Positions 22,058-30,823 of a stretch of 33,827 nt of DNA are shown piece after piece; within the stretch, counting starts at the first letter, position 1; the number at the start of each line of letters is the position of its first letter. The stretch spans positions 692,727 through 726,553 of the forward strand of contig NW_014577109.1 in assembly GCF_000485595.1 (NCBI RefSeq), written 5' to 3'. Position numbers and translations under genes: made by a program. This DNA is from Priapulus caudatus (lineage: Eukaryota; Priapulida; Priapulimorpha; Priapulimorphida; Priapulidae). The notes under the pieces were generated by a model. It was not told the DNA's origin and made no database searches. It saw only the letters and a list, made by a program, of their open reading frames with translations.

Positions 22058-23130
22058 GAGGCATGTGGATGCGAGTGCACCGCATGAACAAGGGCAGCAA
22101 AATGAAATCTGGGCTTGGCTCTCCATGCCTCAGAATGGTTTAGCAAATGCAAGCTGCTGTTGCGATCGGATTCCAGAAATATTGTGAACAATGTAGCCAA
22201 GATCCGGCAGCTCTATGTCAATCGTCCTTTGCTATTTTTGGGCAACCGAGATAACCAGCATAGAGTAGCGAGGTAAGGCATGTGAATGCGGCGCCCGAAA
22301 TATATGTGTTTATCGAGATTAGGTAGTTTTGATCGATCGCGGCAGCGACCTGAGTTGCGTGCATACCAGAAGTTTGACTCCTTCCACGTTGACCCATCAT
22401 CACCATCCCTCTCCACACTTACAGTCAGCCATTGCCTGCAACGGCGATGACCTCATTGCAGACTTCAACTCAAGCCGCTTTGTTGCTATCAGGAGCGAGA
22501 TTAAATTAACTTTCCGCTTCTTGCGTACGAGCGGGGGTCTTTTCAGTAAGGAATATTGGGTCTCTACGAGCAGGTACACAACTCAATCCATGCATCAGTC
22601 CCTCTAAGGTAGCGCAAGATCGTGACACTGGGCTTAGTCACATTAGACGTTCGGTTTCTCAATGTGAGCGAGACAATTCCGAGCAATTCCGCCGGGAGTG
22701 TGCATTATCGTTAGGGTTAGTTAATAGTCAGTCCCACGCGTCTTCTTATATATATTGACGAAGTTCTATGACTATATCCACGGTACATAACATAGCTGGT
22801 GCTGATGATACACCTATCTCGTATATTCTGATATCTGATCGCAAACTCGGGATAGCTCGCAGGGAGGTAGTCTACCTGACTTCGAGAGCGCAACAGCCAT
22901 GGGAGATGGAGCGGTGACCGGCATTCAAGGTCCAGATTGATGCATAGCAGTCTGGTTGGAACCTGTCGAGACGTCATAATGCTCTGTGGAAGGCTCCACT
23001 GGGAAGTTTCGCCTATTTCTATGAATCATTAGTTGTGTTCTGAATGAGAATGTGTGGCATTATTTAACTGCAATGGCACATACGCGAAGACCCAGAAGAG
23101 TAAGCTCATCAAAGAATTCTCTCTGAATAG
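22058..23130 (+). other. Internal region of the Academ-type element, no clear gene
   Basis: Short open frames only. One reads HASEWFSKCKLLLRSDSRNI and continues to QLYVNRPLLFLGNRDNQH (about 22119-22270), possibly decayed transposase, but I do not recognise it. From about 22700 the sequence looks non-coding. The last 30 codons before 23130 may belong to the nuclease gene after a stop. Confidence 0.4.
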
Positions 23131-24392
23131 TCGATCTACAAGAACCTACATATCGCTATCGTCGACATTGGAATGATCTGGAGAATGGCGACTCCATCAG
23201 CAGAAGACCGACAAACCCACGATGGTACAACATACAAGTGGTCGGACTATGTCCACAAGCTGGCATCCATTATCCTTTCCCGACATGGAGAGGCTAAACG
23301 TATCATCTGTGTGAACGACCCGTATGACACAGCATACTCAACTAAAGATGACGAGCGAGACCTGAGGGTGCAGGGTAAGGCACATGTCCCCAACACTTAC
23401 ATGAAATTGGGCGATCCTTTCCCCTCTGCTGGAGCATTCAAGACGCTGCTTTGTAGCAGTAGCAACAAGAGGCGGCTACAAGCAATGATATGCAGCTACC
23501 TGACCGACTTTGCACAGACTGTTGAACCAGAGATTGTCTACTCTGTTGGCTCCCACTGCACTAACTTGTCAACCCAACAACCAATGCAGAACTACAGCTT
23601 TGATCAGTCTGAGGCTGACACTATACTATTCTCCACTTACGCACTTCTGCGCGAGTCAGGTTGCAATGACCCTGTTGTTATTGATGCAGCTGATACCGAT
23701 GCCTATGTCTCAGCAGCAGTAATCTCGCAGCAGCTGCCCGGTATCCTTTGTATCAAGAGAAAGGAGGGTATGGTCTCCTGTCATGGCCTGGTGACTGACG
23801 AGATGGCAGATTGTATTGTGCAGCTGCACTGCATGACAGGTTGTGATGCAAACTCAGGCTTCTACGGCAAGGGTAAGATGTCCCTGTAGTCCAGGGTGGC
23901 GAAGAGCCTGTGGCGCGATGGCAGCTCTCAGCGTGCGGAGATATCTGCCATGGAGGAGGACGTGATAGAAGAACTCTTCCACTTCAACAGTTCACACGCG
24001 ATGTCGTCTATGGCGACAAGAAGAGTACTTCCATGGCTGAGGCTCGCGCTGTGAAGTGGAAGAGTATGAAGAAGAAATCCTTTATACGTCTTCCTCCAGA
24101 TGAGGATAGTCTCCGACAACACTGTCTCCGCGCCAACTACCTGGCGTACTTAGTGCGCCACTATTCCCTGAAGAACCACCCTTCTCCACTCGGTCATGGC
24201 TGGGAGTTGGTGTGTGGTCGCTGTCGCCCTGTTCGTCACACACGACCTGCTCTCCCAGTGAACTTACCTGCACCAGGACAAGCTGAAGACAGCGAAGACG
24301 ATGAGAACGATTCTCATGATGAGGGAGACAATGAATCGTCAGAATCTGAGGCTTCCGAACATAGTGTGGCAGAAAACTCCGATTCAAATTGA
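23131..24392 (+). pseudogene. XPG/FEN-like nuclease of the Academ-type element
   Basis: The frame 23131-23889 is intact. Counting from the ATG at 23173, it shows RMATPSAEDR, YKWSDYVHKL, RIICVNDPYD, then FDQSEADTILF (E147, D149), VVIDAADTDAYV (D171, D174, D176) and LHCMTGCDANSGFYGKGK (around residues 219-235). The acidic clusters fit the metal-binding centre of XPG/PIN-type nucleases. GCD...GKGK is a block typical of transposon-borne XPG-like proteins. A stop at 23887 and two frameshifts (near 23885-23925 and 23985) interrupt the gene, which continues as FTRDVVYGDKKS, AVKWKSMKKKSFIRLPPD, YLAYLVRH, HGWELVCGRCRPVRHT and a very acidic tail, stopping at 24392. Apart from these breaks the text is well kept, so inactivation looks recent. 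It lies on the plus strand within the two inverted repeats. Confidence 0.65.
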
Positions 24393-24616
24393 TCTTACCT
24401 CTTTGATTCAAATACTAAGTTACAGAACATTATTGTATTGCCTATTGGTGACGTTTAAATGTGTTTTAATAATAGTGCTAGTATGGTGAAATATGAAAGT
24501 TTTATGTTCAGTATTGTTTATACAGTTTATACATAACTTCATTTGATAAACGTTACAACTATTAAAAAATAGATTATGTTATATGTAATTAGTTTGTTGT
24601 TACGTTACACTCCAGC

Positions 24617-24905
24617 GTATGGTAGCCATCTTGGATATCTTGGTCAAAATGATATTAAAACGTAAAAGTGATGTCAGATTCGGATTCCTCATGGTTGATT
24701 TAGTGGAGAAAAGTGTATTTATAGCTGAATCTAGGTGCCCTGGTTCAAAAGTTAATTTTTCAAGATGGTGCTGGGGGTCGTCTTGGATAGTTTGGTCAAA
24801 ATGATGTTTTAGCATCAAATTGATGTCAGAATCGGAATCCTCGTGGTTGATTTAGTTGAAAAAGTGTATTTATACTTGATTCTAGCTGCTCTGGTTCAAA
24901 AGTTG
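24617..24905. repeat. Two-copy tandem repeat, period 152 bp, next to the right inverted repeat
   Basis: GGTCAAAATGAT at 24642 recurs at 24794. Both copies continue with matching GATGTCAGA, CGGA.TCCTC, TGGTTGATTTAGT, GTGTATTTATA and CTGGTTCAAAAGTT blocks. A third partial unit runs into the inverted repeat. The matching left-hand copy would fall inside the assembly gap. Confidence 0.75.
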
Positions 24906-25082
24906 ATTTTTAAAAATGGCGTCGGCGGCAATTTTGGATTTGGCCCCCTAGCAAAAAATGCCAGCATTTTTTGGAGGGGCCGGGTTTCTAAATTTTTTAT
25001 AAAACGTCCATAGAAGTCAAATCAATCGTCAAAACATGTTAGCCAGAGAATGGTCACGGGATTGAGGTTCTGGACCCAACTA
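24906..25082. repeat. Right terminal inverted repeat of the Academ-type element
   Basis: Partner of 20935-21111. It ends ...CTGGACCCAACTA, followed by the TCT duplication. Confidence 0.9.
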
Positions 25083-25632
25083 TCTCCATATGTCTACTAT
25101 ACCCTTCTCTGCCATACCTGACAAAACAAGGTTATGTGCTCTGGGGTTATTAACCCGCTTTATAGTTAAAAAAGTCTTTTTCCGAATCTATAACTAAGTT
25201 CCAATCTCCGCATAGGATGTAATTTACGTTACCAAAATCTTCAATAATCTTCAAAATATATTTGTATAAAATTCAGGGTTGTCATCATTTGGTCCATACA
25301 GCTTCCCCAATGTAAACTGCACTTGGTTTGATAAGGTAATATCTAGGATAATCAAATTTCCATAAGGTTCCATTTCACATCTGTGTATTTTGTATTCAAA
25401 ACCAGTATTAAATAGAACTGCCACGCCTCTCGCGTTTGATGTGAATGGACATATAATTGTGCTTAAACCCCATTCTGCCTTTACCCAATTTACAAATTTG
25501 GAGTCAATATGAATATCTTGTAGACAGCATATGTGCACATTTTGTTCCCGAAATCGTTTGGAAAAAGTCCCTACGTTTAATTGGATTTGCTAGGCCTGTA
25601 GTATTTAGAGATTGTATGTTTAACTGAGCCAT
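25083..25632 (-). pseudogene. LINE AP-type endonuclease (5' part of the split LINE ORF2)
   Basis: On the minus strand the ATG at 25632 starts MAQLNIQSLNTTGL and NPIKRRD. A frame change leads to HICCLQDIHIDSK, WVKAEWGLSTIICPF, NARGVAVLFN, GNLIILDITL and LYGPNDDNPEFY. These are the blocks of an APE-like LINE endonuclease, which nicks the target for reverse transcription. In LQDIH, Asp replaces the usual catalytic Glu of QE.H. CGDWN (near 25200) is the GD-N catalytic block. The text ends AEKGIVDIWR at 25085 and continues at 20934 across the Academ-type insertion. Frameshifts and two stops near 25157 make it non-functional. Confidence 0.75.
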
Positions 25633-25949
25633 TTTATTACTGTTCTGTTTAGTAAGGTAATCTGTAATAATGCTGTTGAACTAGGGATAGCATTGATGGG
25701 CACTGGGTATAACGTGACGTATAATATTTGATGCTGTTTAGACAAAAGTACGTTTGTACAGTTCTGGAAATAAAGTTTAGGACATACAGACATAAAACAC
25801 AAACGGTAGACAGGACGTACAAACACACAGATATGAGTGCCAACTCCTAAATTGTTGGATTCTCGTAGAAGATTACTACTGTTTAGAAGCCAGACACACA
25901 TACCAGACCACATATACACGTAAAGACTTCCTGGTGGGAACGCCATATG
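25633..25949 (-). other. Probable 5' leader of the LINE
   Basis: It lies just upstream of the LINE ATG on the minus strand. A minus-strand frame at 25620-25967 is open, but I recognise nothing in it. It is interrupted by the LTR element at 25950 and seems to continue at 27251-27427. Confidence 0.4.
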
Positions 25950-26052
25950 TGTAACGTTTAACGACATATGGTTTACGACATTGTTACGTCATACCGTTAT
26001 CGACATTAAACCAGGCTTTACGACTACACGCTTGTCTACCGAGTGAATTACA
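25950..26052 (+). repeat. Left LTR (103 bp)
   Basis: It differs from the right LTR by four substitutions and one 2-bp indel. It is very short for an LTR, and no TATA box is visible in it. Confidence 0.85.
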
Positions 26053-26065
26053 TGGTGTCAGAAGT
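26053..26065 (+). promoter_or_regulatory. Primer-binding site
   Basis: TGGTGTCAGAAGT abuts the LTR and is complementary to the 3' end of an animal tRNA-Leu (…ACTTCTGACACCA), from memory. Confidence 0.7.
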
Positions 26066-26585
26066 TCGAATAACTTCAATTAAAACAATGAAAAGATAAA
26101 ACAGTGGAAAAGTGAGTACGAGAACATTGAAACGAATACTTAAGGCATTAAATGAACTGTGTATGAGAAGTCAACACTGAAGTTTTGTGCGAAAAGGATC
26201 CGTCAAAAGTTCAGACTCGCCTGAATGCTGAATTCCCGCCGACAGGCATTGACTTTTCGACATCGTTTTATGGAACCAACCAACCCCTTGAATACGCACC
26301 AATTGTCCGATCAAGAATCCATCATGCTCCCGATCCAACTTTTAGATATCTCACCAGGAATCTCTCAGGTGGTAGTTTTCAAGTATTTCAAATCTGCTCG
26401 AGAGAATTACGACAACGTAAAGAAGGACGTGTCTTCAACCCCTGAAGATCGCCGATCGTCAACGCGCTCCCTAATGGTTTCAGCTATGCATCAGATCTTA
26501 CCAGGACTCGAGGCAGAGCACGCGGTCTCGGACGATATTGTCCCGAACATTCCAGCTACCGATAGTGAGAGGCGTGTGAGGCGAG
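26066..26585 (+). other. LTR element interior, unassigned
   Basis: Two overlapping frames (26185-26445 and 26225-26686) are open. One contains KSARENYDNVKK, which resembles the R...YYD..AK region just before the C-terminal part of Gypsy integrase, so part of this may be decayed pol. I cannot identify gag. Confidence 0.35.
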
Positions 26586-26999
26586 GATCTACCTGTGCTA
26601 GTAGGAGACCCAGTGAGAATGGCACCTTATCCAGGTGCAAAACGCTGGTTACCCGCGACTGTCATAGGACATCACAACTCACCTAGGTCATATGTAGTCG
26701 AGTAAAACGGGAGGAAATACAGAAGAAACAGAAAACACCTTCACCTCTCTACCTACCTAACTAACAGCAGAACACGAAACTCTCAGAGCCAAATAACTGG
26801 GAGCACAGATGTGGACAGCCCTATGATAACGAATCGGCAAGTAGCTGGTCCGAAGTTAACTCCAACCCAAGTGATTCAGGAGAATGAGACAACCCAATCA
26901 CCGCCACTGGTTAGGACGACAGATAAACTTTCAGTGACTGTTAATCAACCGCGGATAACTCACAGTGGTCGTGTTTCTAGATCACCCAAAAATCTTTGA
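26586..26999 (+). pseudogene. Gypsy-type pol, C-terminal end of integrase
   Basis: The frame reads LPVLVGDPVRMAPYPG, KRWLPATVIG, SPRSYVVE, then an in-frame TAA at 26703, then GRKYRRNRKHLHL and a tail ending RITHSGRVSRSPKNL with the stop at 26997. This is the DNA-binding tail region of Gypsy integrase (V..PVRM.P...W..A.V...PRSY.V..G...RRNR) with the usual SGRV..P..L finish. The catalytic core is absent. Confidence 0.75.
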
Positions 27000-27139
27000 T
27001 TTGTAAAACGGGAAAATTCATATTCGATCATTTTGGATATTGTAAAATGGGAAAATTCATATTCGTATTGGTATGAATCTTGTACATTTCATTACTTGTG
27101 TCATTACTTGTGGATTTTCATTATTATTTATTTTATTGT

Positions 27140-27149
27140 AAAAGAGAGA
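27140..27149 (+). promoter_or_regulatory. Polypurine tract
   Basis: AAAAGAGAGA lies directly before the right LTR, the expected plus-strand priming site. Confidence 0.7.
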
Positions 27150-27250
27150 TGTAACGTTTAACGACATGGTTTACGACATTGTTACGTCATACCGTTATCA
27201 ACATTAAACCAGGCTTTACGACAACACGCTTGTCTACCGAGTACATTACA
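27150..27250 (+). repeat. Right LTR (101 bp)
   Basis: Partner of 25950-26052, followed by the ATATG duplication. Confidence 0.85.
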
Positions 27251-27427
27251 ATATGGGTGCAAATTAAGACTAGCACATCGGCTCCCATCAGTATATTAAT
27301 GGAACGAAATTTTATCTGAAATTATTATCTATGTTAAACTAAAAGGTCATAATTGCATTTATCTATGCCCTTACTGTTATCTTCCATACGTTAGCCGTTA
27401 TTATCTGGTTTCCTTGAAGTAAATTCG
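27251..27427 (-). other. Remaining LINE leader up to the Helitron junction
   Basis: No coding similarity. By position it is the outer end of the LINE 5' leader, or other DNA inserted with it. The Helitron text resumes at about 27428. Confidence 0.35.
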
Positions 27428-28665
27428 TGACGACGCTGCTGATTGGCTGGCGCCGTGTTCGATCGTCGAGCCTCCCTAAAAGCACTCGATATGTTCGTAG
27501 CTTTGGGCTAATTGAACCGCTGATTTTAACGATACGGATACATGCCTATTGTATTTGCCCATATTCGCCCAAAATTCTTCAGTCTCCCGATAGCTTTCTC
27601 AGCTCTTCATTGTTGATGAGGCCTCAATAGTTCCAGCGAATGCCCTCCAAGCAATTGACAGAATGTTACAAGACATCCCAGGCATAGATGTTCCATTCGG
27701 AAGCAAGATCTTCCTCATGGGAGGAGACTTTCGTCAAGTGTTACCTGTAGTCCCAAAGCAATCACAAACTATTATTGAAAACTGCCTCAAACGTTCCATA
27801 CTATGGCCACACTTTAAAGTTGTTAAGCTGACAAAGAATATGAGGACACGCAAAAATCAGCAACACTACGCGCAATGGCTCCTACAACTCGGCAACGGCG
27901 AACTCAACAGCCAGCTGACTAATGCACCACCATCATCTATTGAAATCCCATCCCAGTGCAACATCATCAGCGAGCAGGACAACATAGTGGATGCTGTGTT
28001 TACCAATGTATCCGTTCCTCAAGAACTGTCTAACTCTGTGATACCCACACCTCTCAATGAGACACTAAATGACAAAGTCATAAAGAAACTACCAGGTTTG
28101 TCCAAAACCTACACCAGTACAGACAAAGCCATCTCGCATGATGAAAACGAGGCCAACAACTACTCCATGGAATTCCTTTACTCCATCACCCCTACCGGCA
28201 TACCTCCACACCGCCTCATTTTAAAACCAGGAGCAATAATCATGCTATTACGCAACCTAGATATAACTAAAGAATTCTACAACGGCACCAGACTATACAT
28301 TAGGAACCTCCACGACTATATTCTAGATGCCGAAATCCTCACTCGAAGCCACGTCTCACAAAGAGTCCTCATCCTGCGTGTTAAACTTGCTCCATCCGAC
28401 GCAAACATTTCCTTCACACTACAGCGGATTCAATTTTCAATCAGACTTGCTTACTCTATGACTATAAACAAGTCCCAGGGCCAGAGTTTCAACAAACTCG
28501 GACTCTACCTCCCAGCCCCTGTGTTCTCCCATGGCCAGCTATGTTGCCTTTTCACGTGCCAGAGGCTACTCCAACATCTACATCAAAGTGGACAAACATT
28601 CATCACAAGGCCTTTTCAACAACAGGACCCTCACGCAAAATGTCATTTACAAGGAAATCTTTTAA
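27428..28665 (+). pseudogene. Helitron helicase, C-terminal part (Pif1-like)
   Basis: It resumes with TTLLIGWRR, then LFIVDEASIVPANAL (Walker B DEAS, about 27605). The long frame 27663-28673 has GSKIFLMGGDFRQVLPV, LTKNMR, LKPGAIIMLLRNLD and AYSMTINKSQGQSF. After GQL near 28533 a small indel shifts the frame to YVAFSRARGYSNIYIKV (helicase motif VI region), ending with the TAA at 28663. The enzyme would unwind DNA during rolling-circle transposition. Motif order and spacing are normal for a Helitron. The frame break near 28530 and the disordered text at 27450-27600 make it inactive. The N-terminal part is 8.1 kb upstream. Confidence 0.85.
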
Positions 28666-28732
28666 AGGACTAAGGTAGCACCACCCCCATAACCGACCCA
28701 ACTTCTAATATCAATCTACTACTACTGTAACC

Positions 28733-28843
28733 CTGTTTAAATTTTGCTGTTTTTATGGAGTAAACTAAAGGGATGTCTTCATTTTAGCTGGCTGTTTAAA
28801 TTTTTCTGTTTTTATGGAGTAAACTGAAGGGTTGACTTCATAT
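28733..28843. repeat. Two-copy tandem repeat, period 59 bp
   Basis: CTGTTTAAATTTT, CTGTTTTTATGGAGTAAACT and CTTCAT recur at 59-bp spacing, in the Helitron 3' non-coding region between the helicase stop and the terminal hairpin. Confidence 0.85.
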
Positions 28844-28968
28844 CCGCAAATTTAAAAAGGGTAAAATTTAGATCTTTTAAGACATTTTACCAGTACCGCA
28901 AAAAAAACAGCCGCAAATATTTACCGGTTTACAATATGTCACAGTCGACTTTGGCCAAACATTCAACT

Positions 28969-28994
28969 CCGTGCGGAGCACGGGTATTTGCTAG
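28969..28994 (+). other. Helitron 3' terminus: hairpin and CTAG end
   Basis: A perfect 6-bp stem CCGTGC-GGA-GCACGG (28969-28983) is followed after seven bases by CTAG (28991-28994) and then host T. This is the canonical Helitron end: a GC-rich hairpin shortly before CTRR, inserted between A and T. It terminates transposition and fixes the element on the plus strand. Confidence 0.85.
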
Positions 28995-29372
28995 TTATTA
29001 CTATTAGTGTATACGAATATATACGTTACAGTATTTTGCAGGTTTTTACAGTATTTGCAGTAAACAATAGCACTAATAAAAACACTAACTTGTATTGCAG
29101 CTGATTTATTCTTCTCAGATAAGAAGTGATAAATAAATAAAATTATTGATCTGTTATTTATGTTCCCAAGTGAGGTCTGTTGCGCAATCAAGTTAGGTAT
29201 CACAAATTCGCCACGTTGTGCCAAAACAGACTATTTACTCAGATAGCATTTCATTTTTTTTCTAGTTGGAGCTCAACCTACCTCTCACGGTTACCACCGT
29301 AATCGTATGGAGTAGTGATCCGACTTTTACCACTGTATTGTTCTAGTCGTCACTACTGCCACTGTATTGACC
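28995..29372. other. Non-coding stretch, no gene recognised
   Basis: AT-rich DNA beyond the Helitron end. I see only scattered ATTACTATTAG-like repeats. Confidence 0.5.
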
Positions 29373-29527
29373 CCGTGTAATACACGCACTCAGTGGGATA
29401 CCGAGGAGCTTTACTCCGGCTCAAATTGTGGAGGACTATACTGCCTATGTATTAGCACCGTCTAATATACGCATTCAGTGTTAAGCACTGAGGAGCTTTA
29501 CTCCGGCTCAGACTGTGGAGGATTATA
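29373..29527. repeat. Two-copy direct repeat, period about 85 bp
   Basis: CCGTGTAATACACGCA...GAGGAGCTTTACTCCGGCTCA...TGTGGAGGACTATA at 29373-29440 recurs as a close copy at 29458-29527. Each unit contains GGAGCTTTACTCC, a short inverted repeat able to form a hairpin. Confidence 0.8.
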
Positions 29528-29578
29528 AAAGCCACTGTGCATAACTTATCAAATAATAATATAATAGTAAATATATAG

Positions 29579-30334
29579 GCTTTGAGAGAAGAATTGACAG
29601 TATTTTTCACGGAGCAAGCAGACGAGAAAGCTGTGCTGTTTCAAGATGACTTTTGGGTTTCCAGGCTGGCCTATTTGACTGTCTTCGGCCACCTGAACAA
29701 GTTGAACCTTGAACTCCAAGGAAATGGCGACGACGTGTTCATTATGATTTCCACGGTACAAGGCTTCGAAAGAAAGATCGAACAATGGAAACAAGAGAGC
29801 TGAGAATGTCGATTTTTCGGAATTTCCTGAGCTACAGACTTTCATGCGAGGATCCAACTGGTGAGTGATGGAGAATGAAGAGGAGTCGTTGCAGCAAGTA
29901 GTGACAAGATTGGTGGTCAAACACCTCACACTGCTTCAATTGAATTTCATCAAATACTTTCCCTAAGAAGAAAAGCAGAGAATTGCCGAAAAGCTGTGGA
30001 TAATCAATCCCTTTGTGGCTGAGGAAGACGAAAGATTGTGCGAACTGCAGACCGACCTCGTCCAAAAGGTTAACTTCGGAACGTTTGAGACATACAGTGA
30101 CTTCTGCTACGCATCCCCGAGTACCAGCAAATCGCTGAAGAAGCTGTAAGCGCCCTCGTAGCAATGCCCAGCTCCTGCCTTTGCGAAAAAGGATTTTCAT
30201 CCATGGCGGGCATCAAGACCAAGCAGCGAGCTTCAATTGAAGACGTGGACATGCTCATGAAAGGGGCGTTATTAGAACTCGAGCCCAGATTTGACAAAAT
30301 CGCGGACAGCATACAACAACAGCCATCACATTAG
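29579..30334 (+). pseudogene. hAT-family transposase (SCAND3/ZBED-like), C-terminal half
   Basis: The first frame (29579-29803) reads LREELTVFF, RLAYLTVFGHLNKLNLELQG and FERKIEQW, matching the region before the dimerisation domain of SCAND3/ZBED5-type hAT proteins. After a TGA at 29801 and frame changes come FPELQTFM, LTLLQLNFIKYFP, AEKLWIINPFV and DLVQKVNFGTFETYSDF. The hATC domain follows: SALVAMPSSCLCEKGFSSMAGIKTKQRASI, where CE..FS and IK.K.R are the conserved core. The stop is at 30332. The BED finger and DDE catalytic core are missing, so the element is 5'-truncated. It is followed by a hAT terminal inverted repeat. Confidence 0.7.
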
Positions 30335-30340
30335 TTTGTA

Positions 30341-30375
30341 TGGTTAGGTTAGGTTAGGACAGTACTGGGTTAGGA
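30341..30375. repeat. Short TTAGG tract
   Basis: Three consecutive GGTTA units and a fourth nearby (GGGTTAGGACTTAG). A telomere-like motif, but too short to mean more. Confidence 0.5.
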
Positions 30376-30476
30376 CTTAGTTATGCATTGCAGTTTCGAA
30401 AGTAATAAAAATAATTGGATAATGGGATAGTGGGGTGAATGACTCCGGAAGTCGAGTCGCTAGGGGTGAACAAGTT

Positions 30477-30498
30477 CAAAAAAGGTTGAATAGCACTG
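30477..30498. repeat. Right terminal inverted repeat of the second hAT element
   Basis: CAAAAAAGGTTGAATAGCACTG ends in CACTG; its reverse complement begins CAGTGCTATTCAACC, typical of hAT ends (CAGTG...). No left partner is visible. The next eight bases (ACTTAACA) would be the target duplication. Confidence 0.6.
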
Positions 30499-30501
30499 AC
30501 T

Positions 30502-30823
30502 TAACAGACAACCAATAGTTGAACATTTAGCAAATCTACAAGAGGTTGCTCGTACTGTAGGGTTTAGTGCAGTTGAGGGTCTGCTAGTGTATTGCATTTT
30601 GTATGAGTATGGGTTCGATGCAGAAAACATGCAGGACAGCTTGCCGAGTTGCTACACAGCAATAGTTAAATATACGCAGCAATACACGTGTCTTGCAATG
30701 ACTTTCAAAACTGTCTTGCAGCTCGAGCGTGAGCAGAAACGCTTGATCAATGAAATCATGTTGCTACATGAGCATGTAAAAACAGAACTAGAAGTTGCAG
30801 TATGTGAAGTGAGCACATTGTAG
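30502..30823 (+). CDS. Unidentified short open frame
   Basis: Open from 30502, just past the hAT terminus, for about 107 codons. The first ATG downstream of the frame start is well inside it. It reads LANLQEVARTVGFSAVEG, then YEYGFDAENM, then a Leu/Glu-rich helix with LQLEREQKRLINEI and HEHVKTELEVAV that looks amphipathic or coiled-coil. I recognise no family. It could be an exon of the gene or element into which the hAT copy inserted, or chance. Confidence 0.25.

Larger units (their letters stand above)
20935..25082 (+). mobile_element. Academ-type DNA transposon inserted in the LINE
   Basis: Terminal inverted repeats of at least 177 bp (20935-21111 and 24906-25082) start TAGTTGGGTCCAG and differ at three positions. 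The flanking trinucleotide TCT (20932-20934 and 25083-25085) is a 3-bp target duplication. Removing the element and one TCT rejoins the LINE frame as DIWR-AFHEND. The only visible gene encodes an XPG-like nuclease. From published descriptions, Academ elements have 3-4-bp duplications and carry an XPG nuclease beside the transposase, so I assign it there. The transposase itself is not visible; the gap may hold part of it. The size includes 946 N and is therefore uncertain. Confidence 0.65.
25950..27250 (+). mobile_element. Internally deleted LTR retrotransposon (Gypsy-type), 1.3 kb
   Basis: Two short LTRs (25950-26052 and 27150-27250) begin TGTAACG and end TTACA. They are flanked by the perfect 5-bp duplication ATATG (25945-25949 and 27251-27255). 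A primer-binding site follows the left LTR without a spacer, and a purine tract precedes the right LTR. The interior of about 1.1 kb holds only the C-terminal end of pol plus unassigned sequence. Protease, reverse transcriptase and most of integrase are absent. It is therefore a deletion derivative that would have depended on a full-length relative. Confidence 0.85.
16455..28994 (+). mobile_element. Helitron, split by nested insertions
   Basis: Rep and the start of the helicase lie at 16455-19296, the rest of the helicase at 27428-28665, and the 3' terminus at 28969-28994. The break is inside the helicase: the left part ends after Walker A and SKSIQVANI, and the right part resumes with TTLLIGWRR, adjacent motifs in Helitron helicases. 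The 8.1 kb between them is foreign. I could not place the 5' TC terminus; it should lie between 16206 and 16455 or may be lost. Confidence 0.75.

Noticed and set aside
21004-22200. Long open frames of about 340-400 codons on both strands
   Set aside because: They consist almost entirely of the N gap; only a few real codons lie at each edge.
20935-25082. TA as a 2-bp target duplication (Tc1/mariner-like)
   Set aside because: The LINE frame is restored only if TCT is the duplication and TA is part of the inverted repeat.
28733-29527. CRISPR-like array
   Set aside because: Only two units at each site with no regular spacers, and the sequence is eukaryotic.
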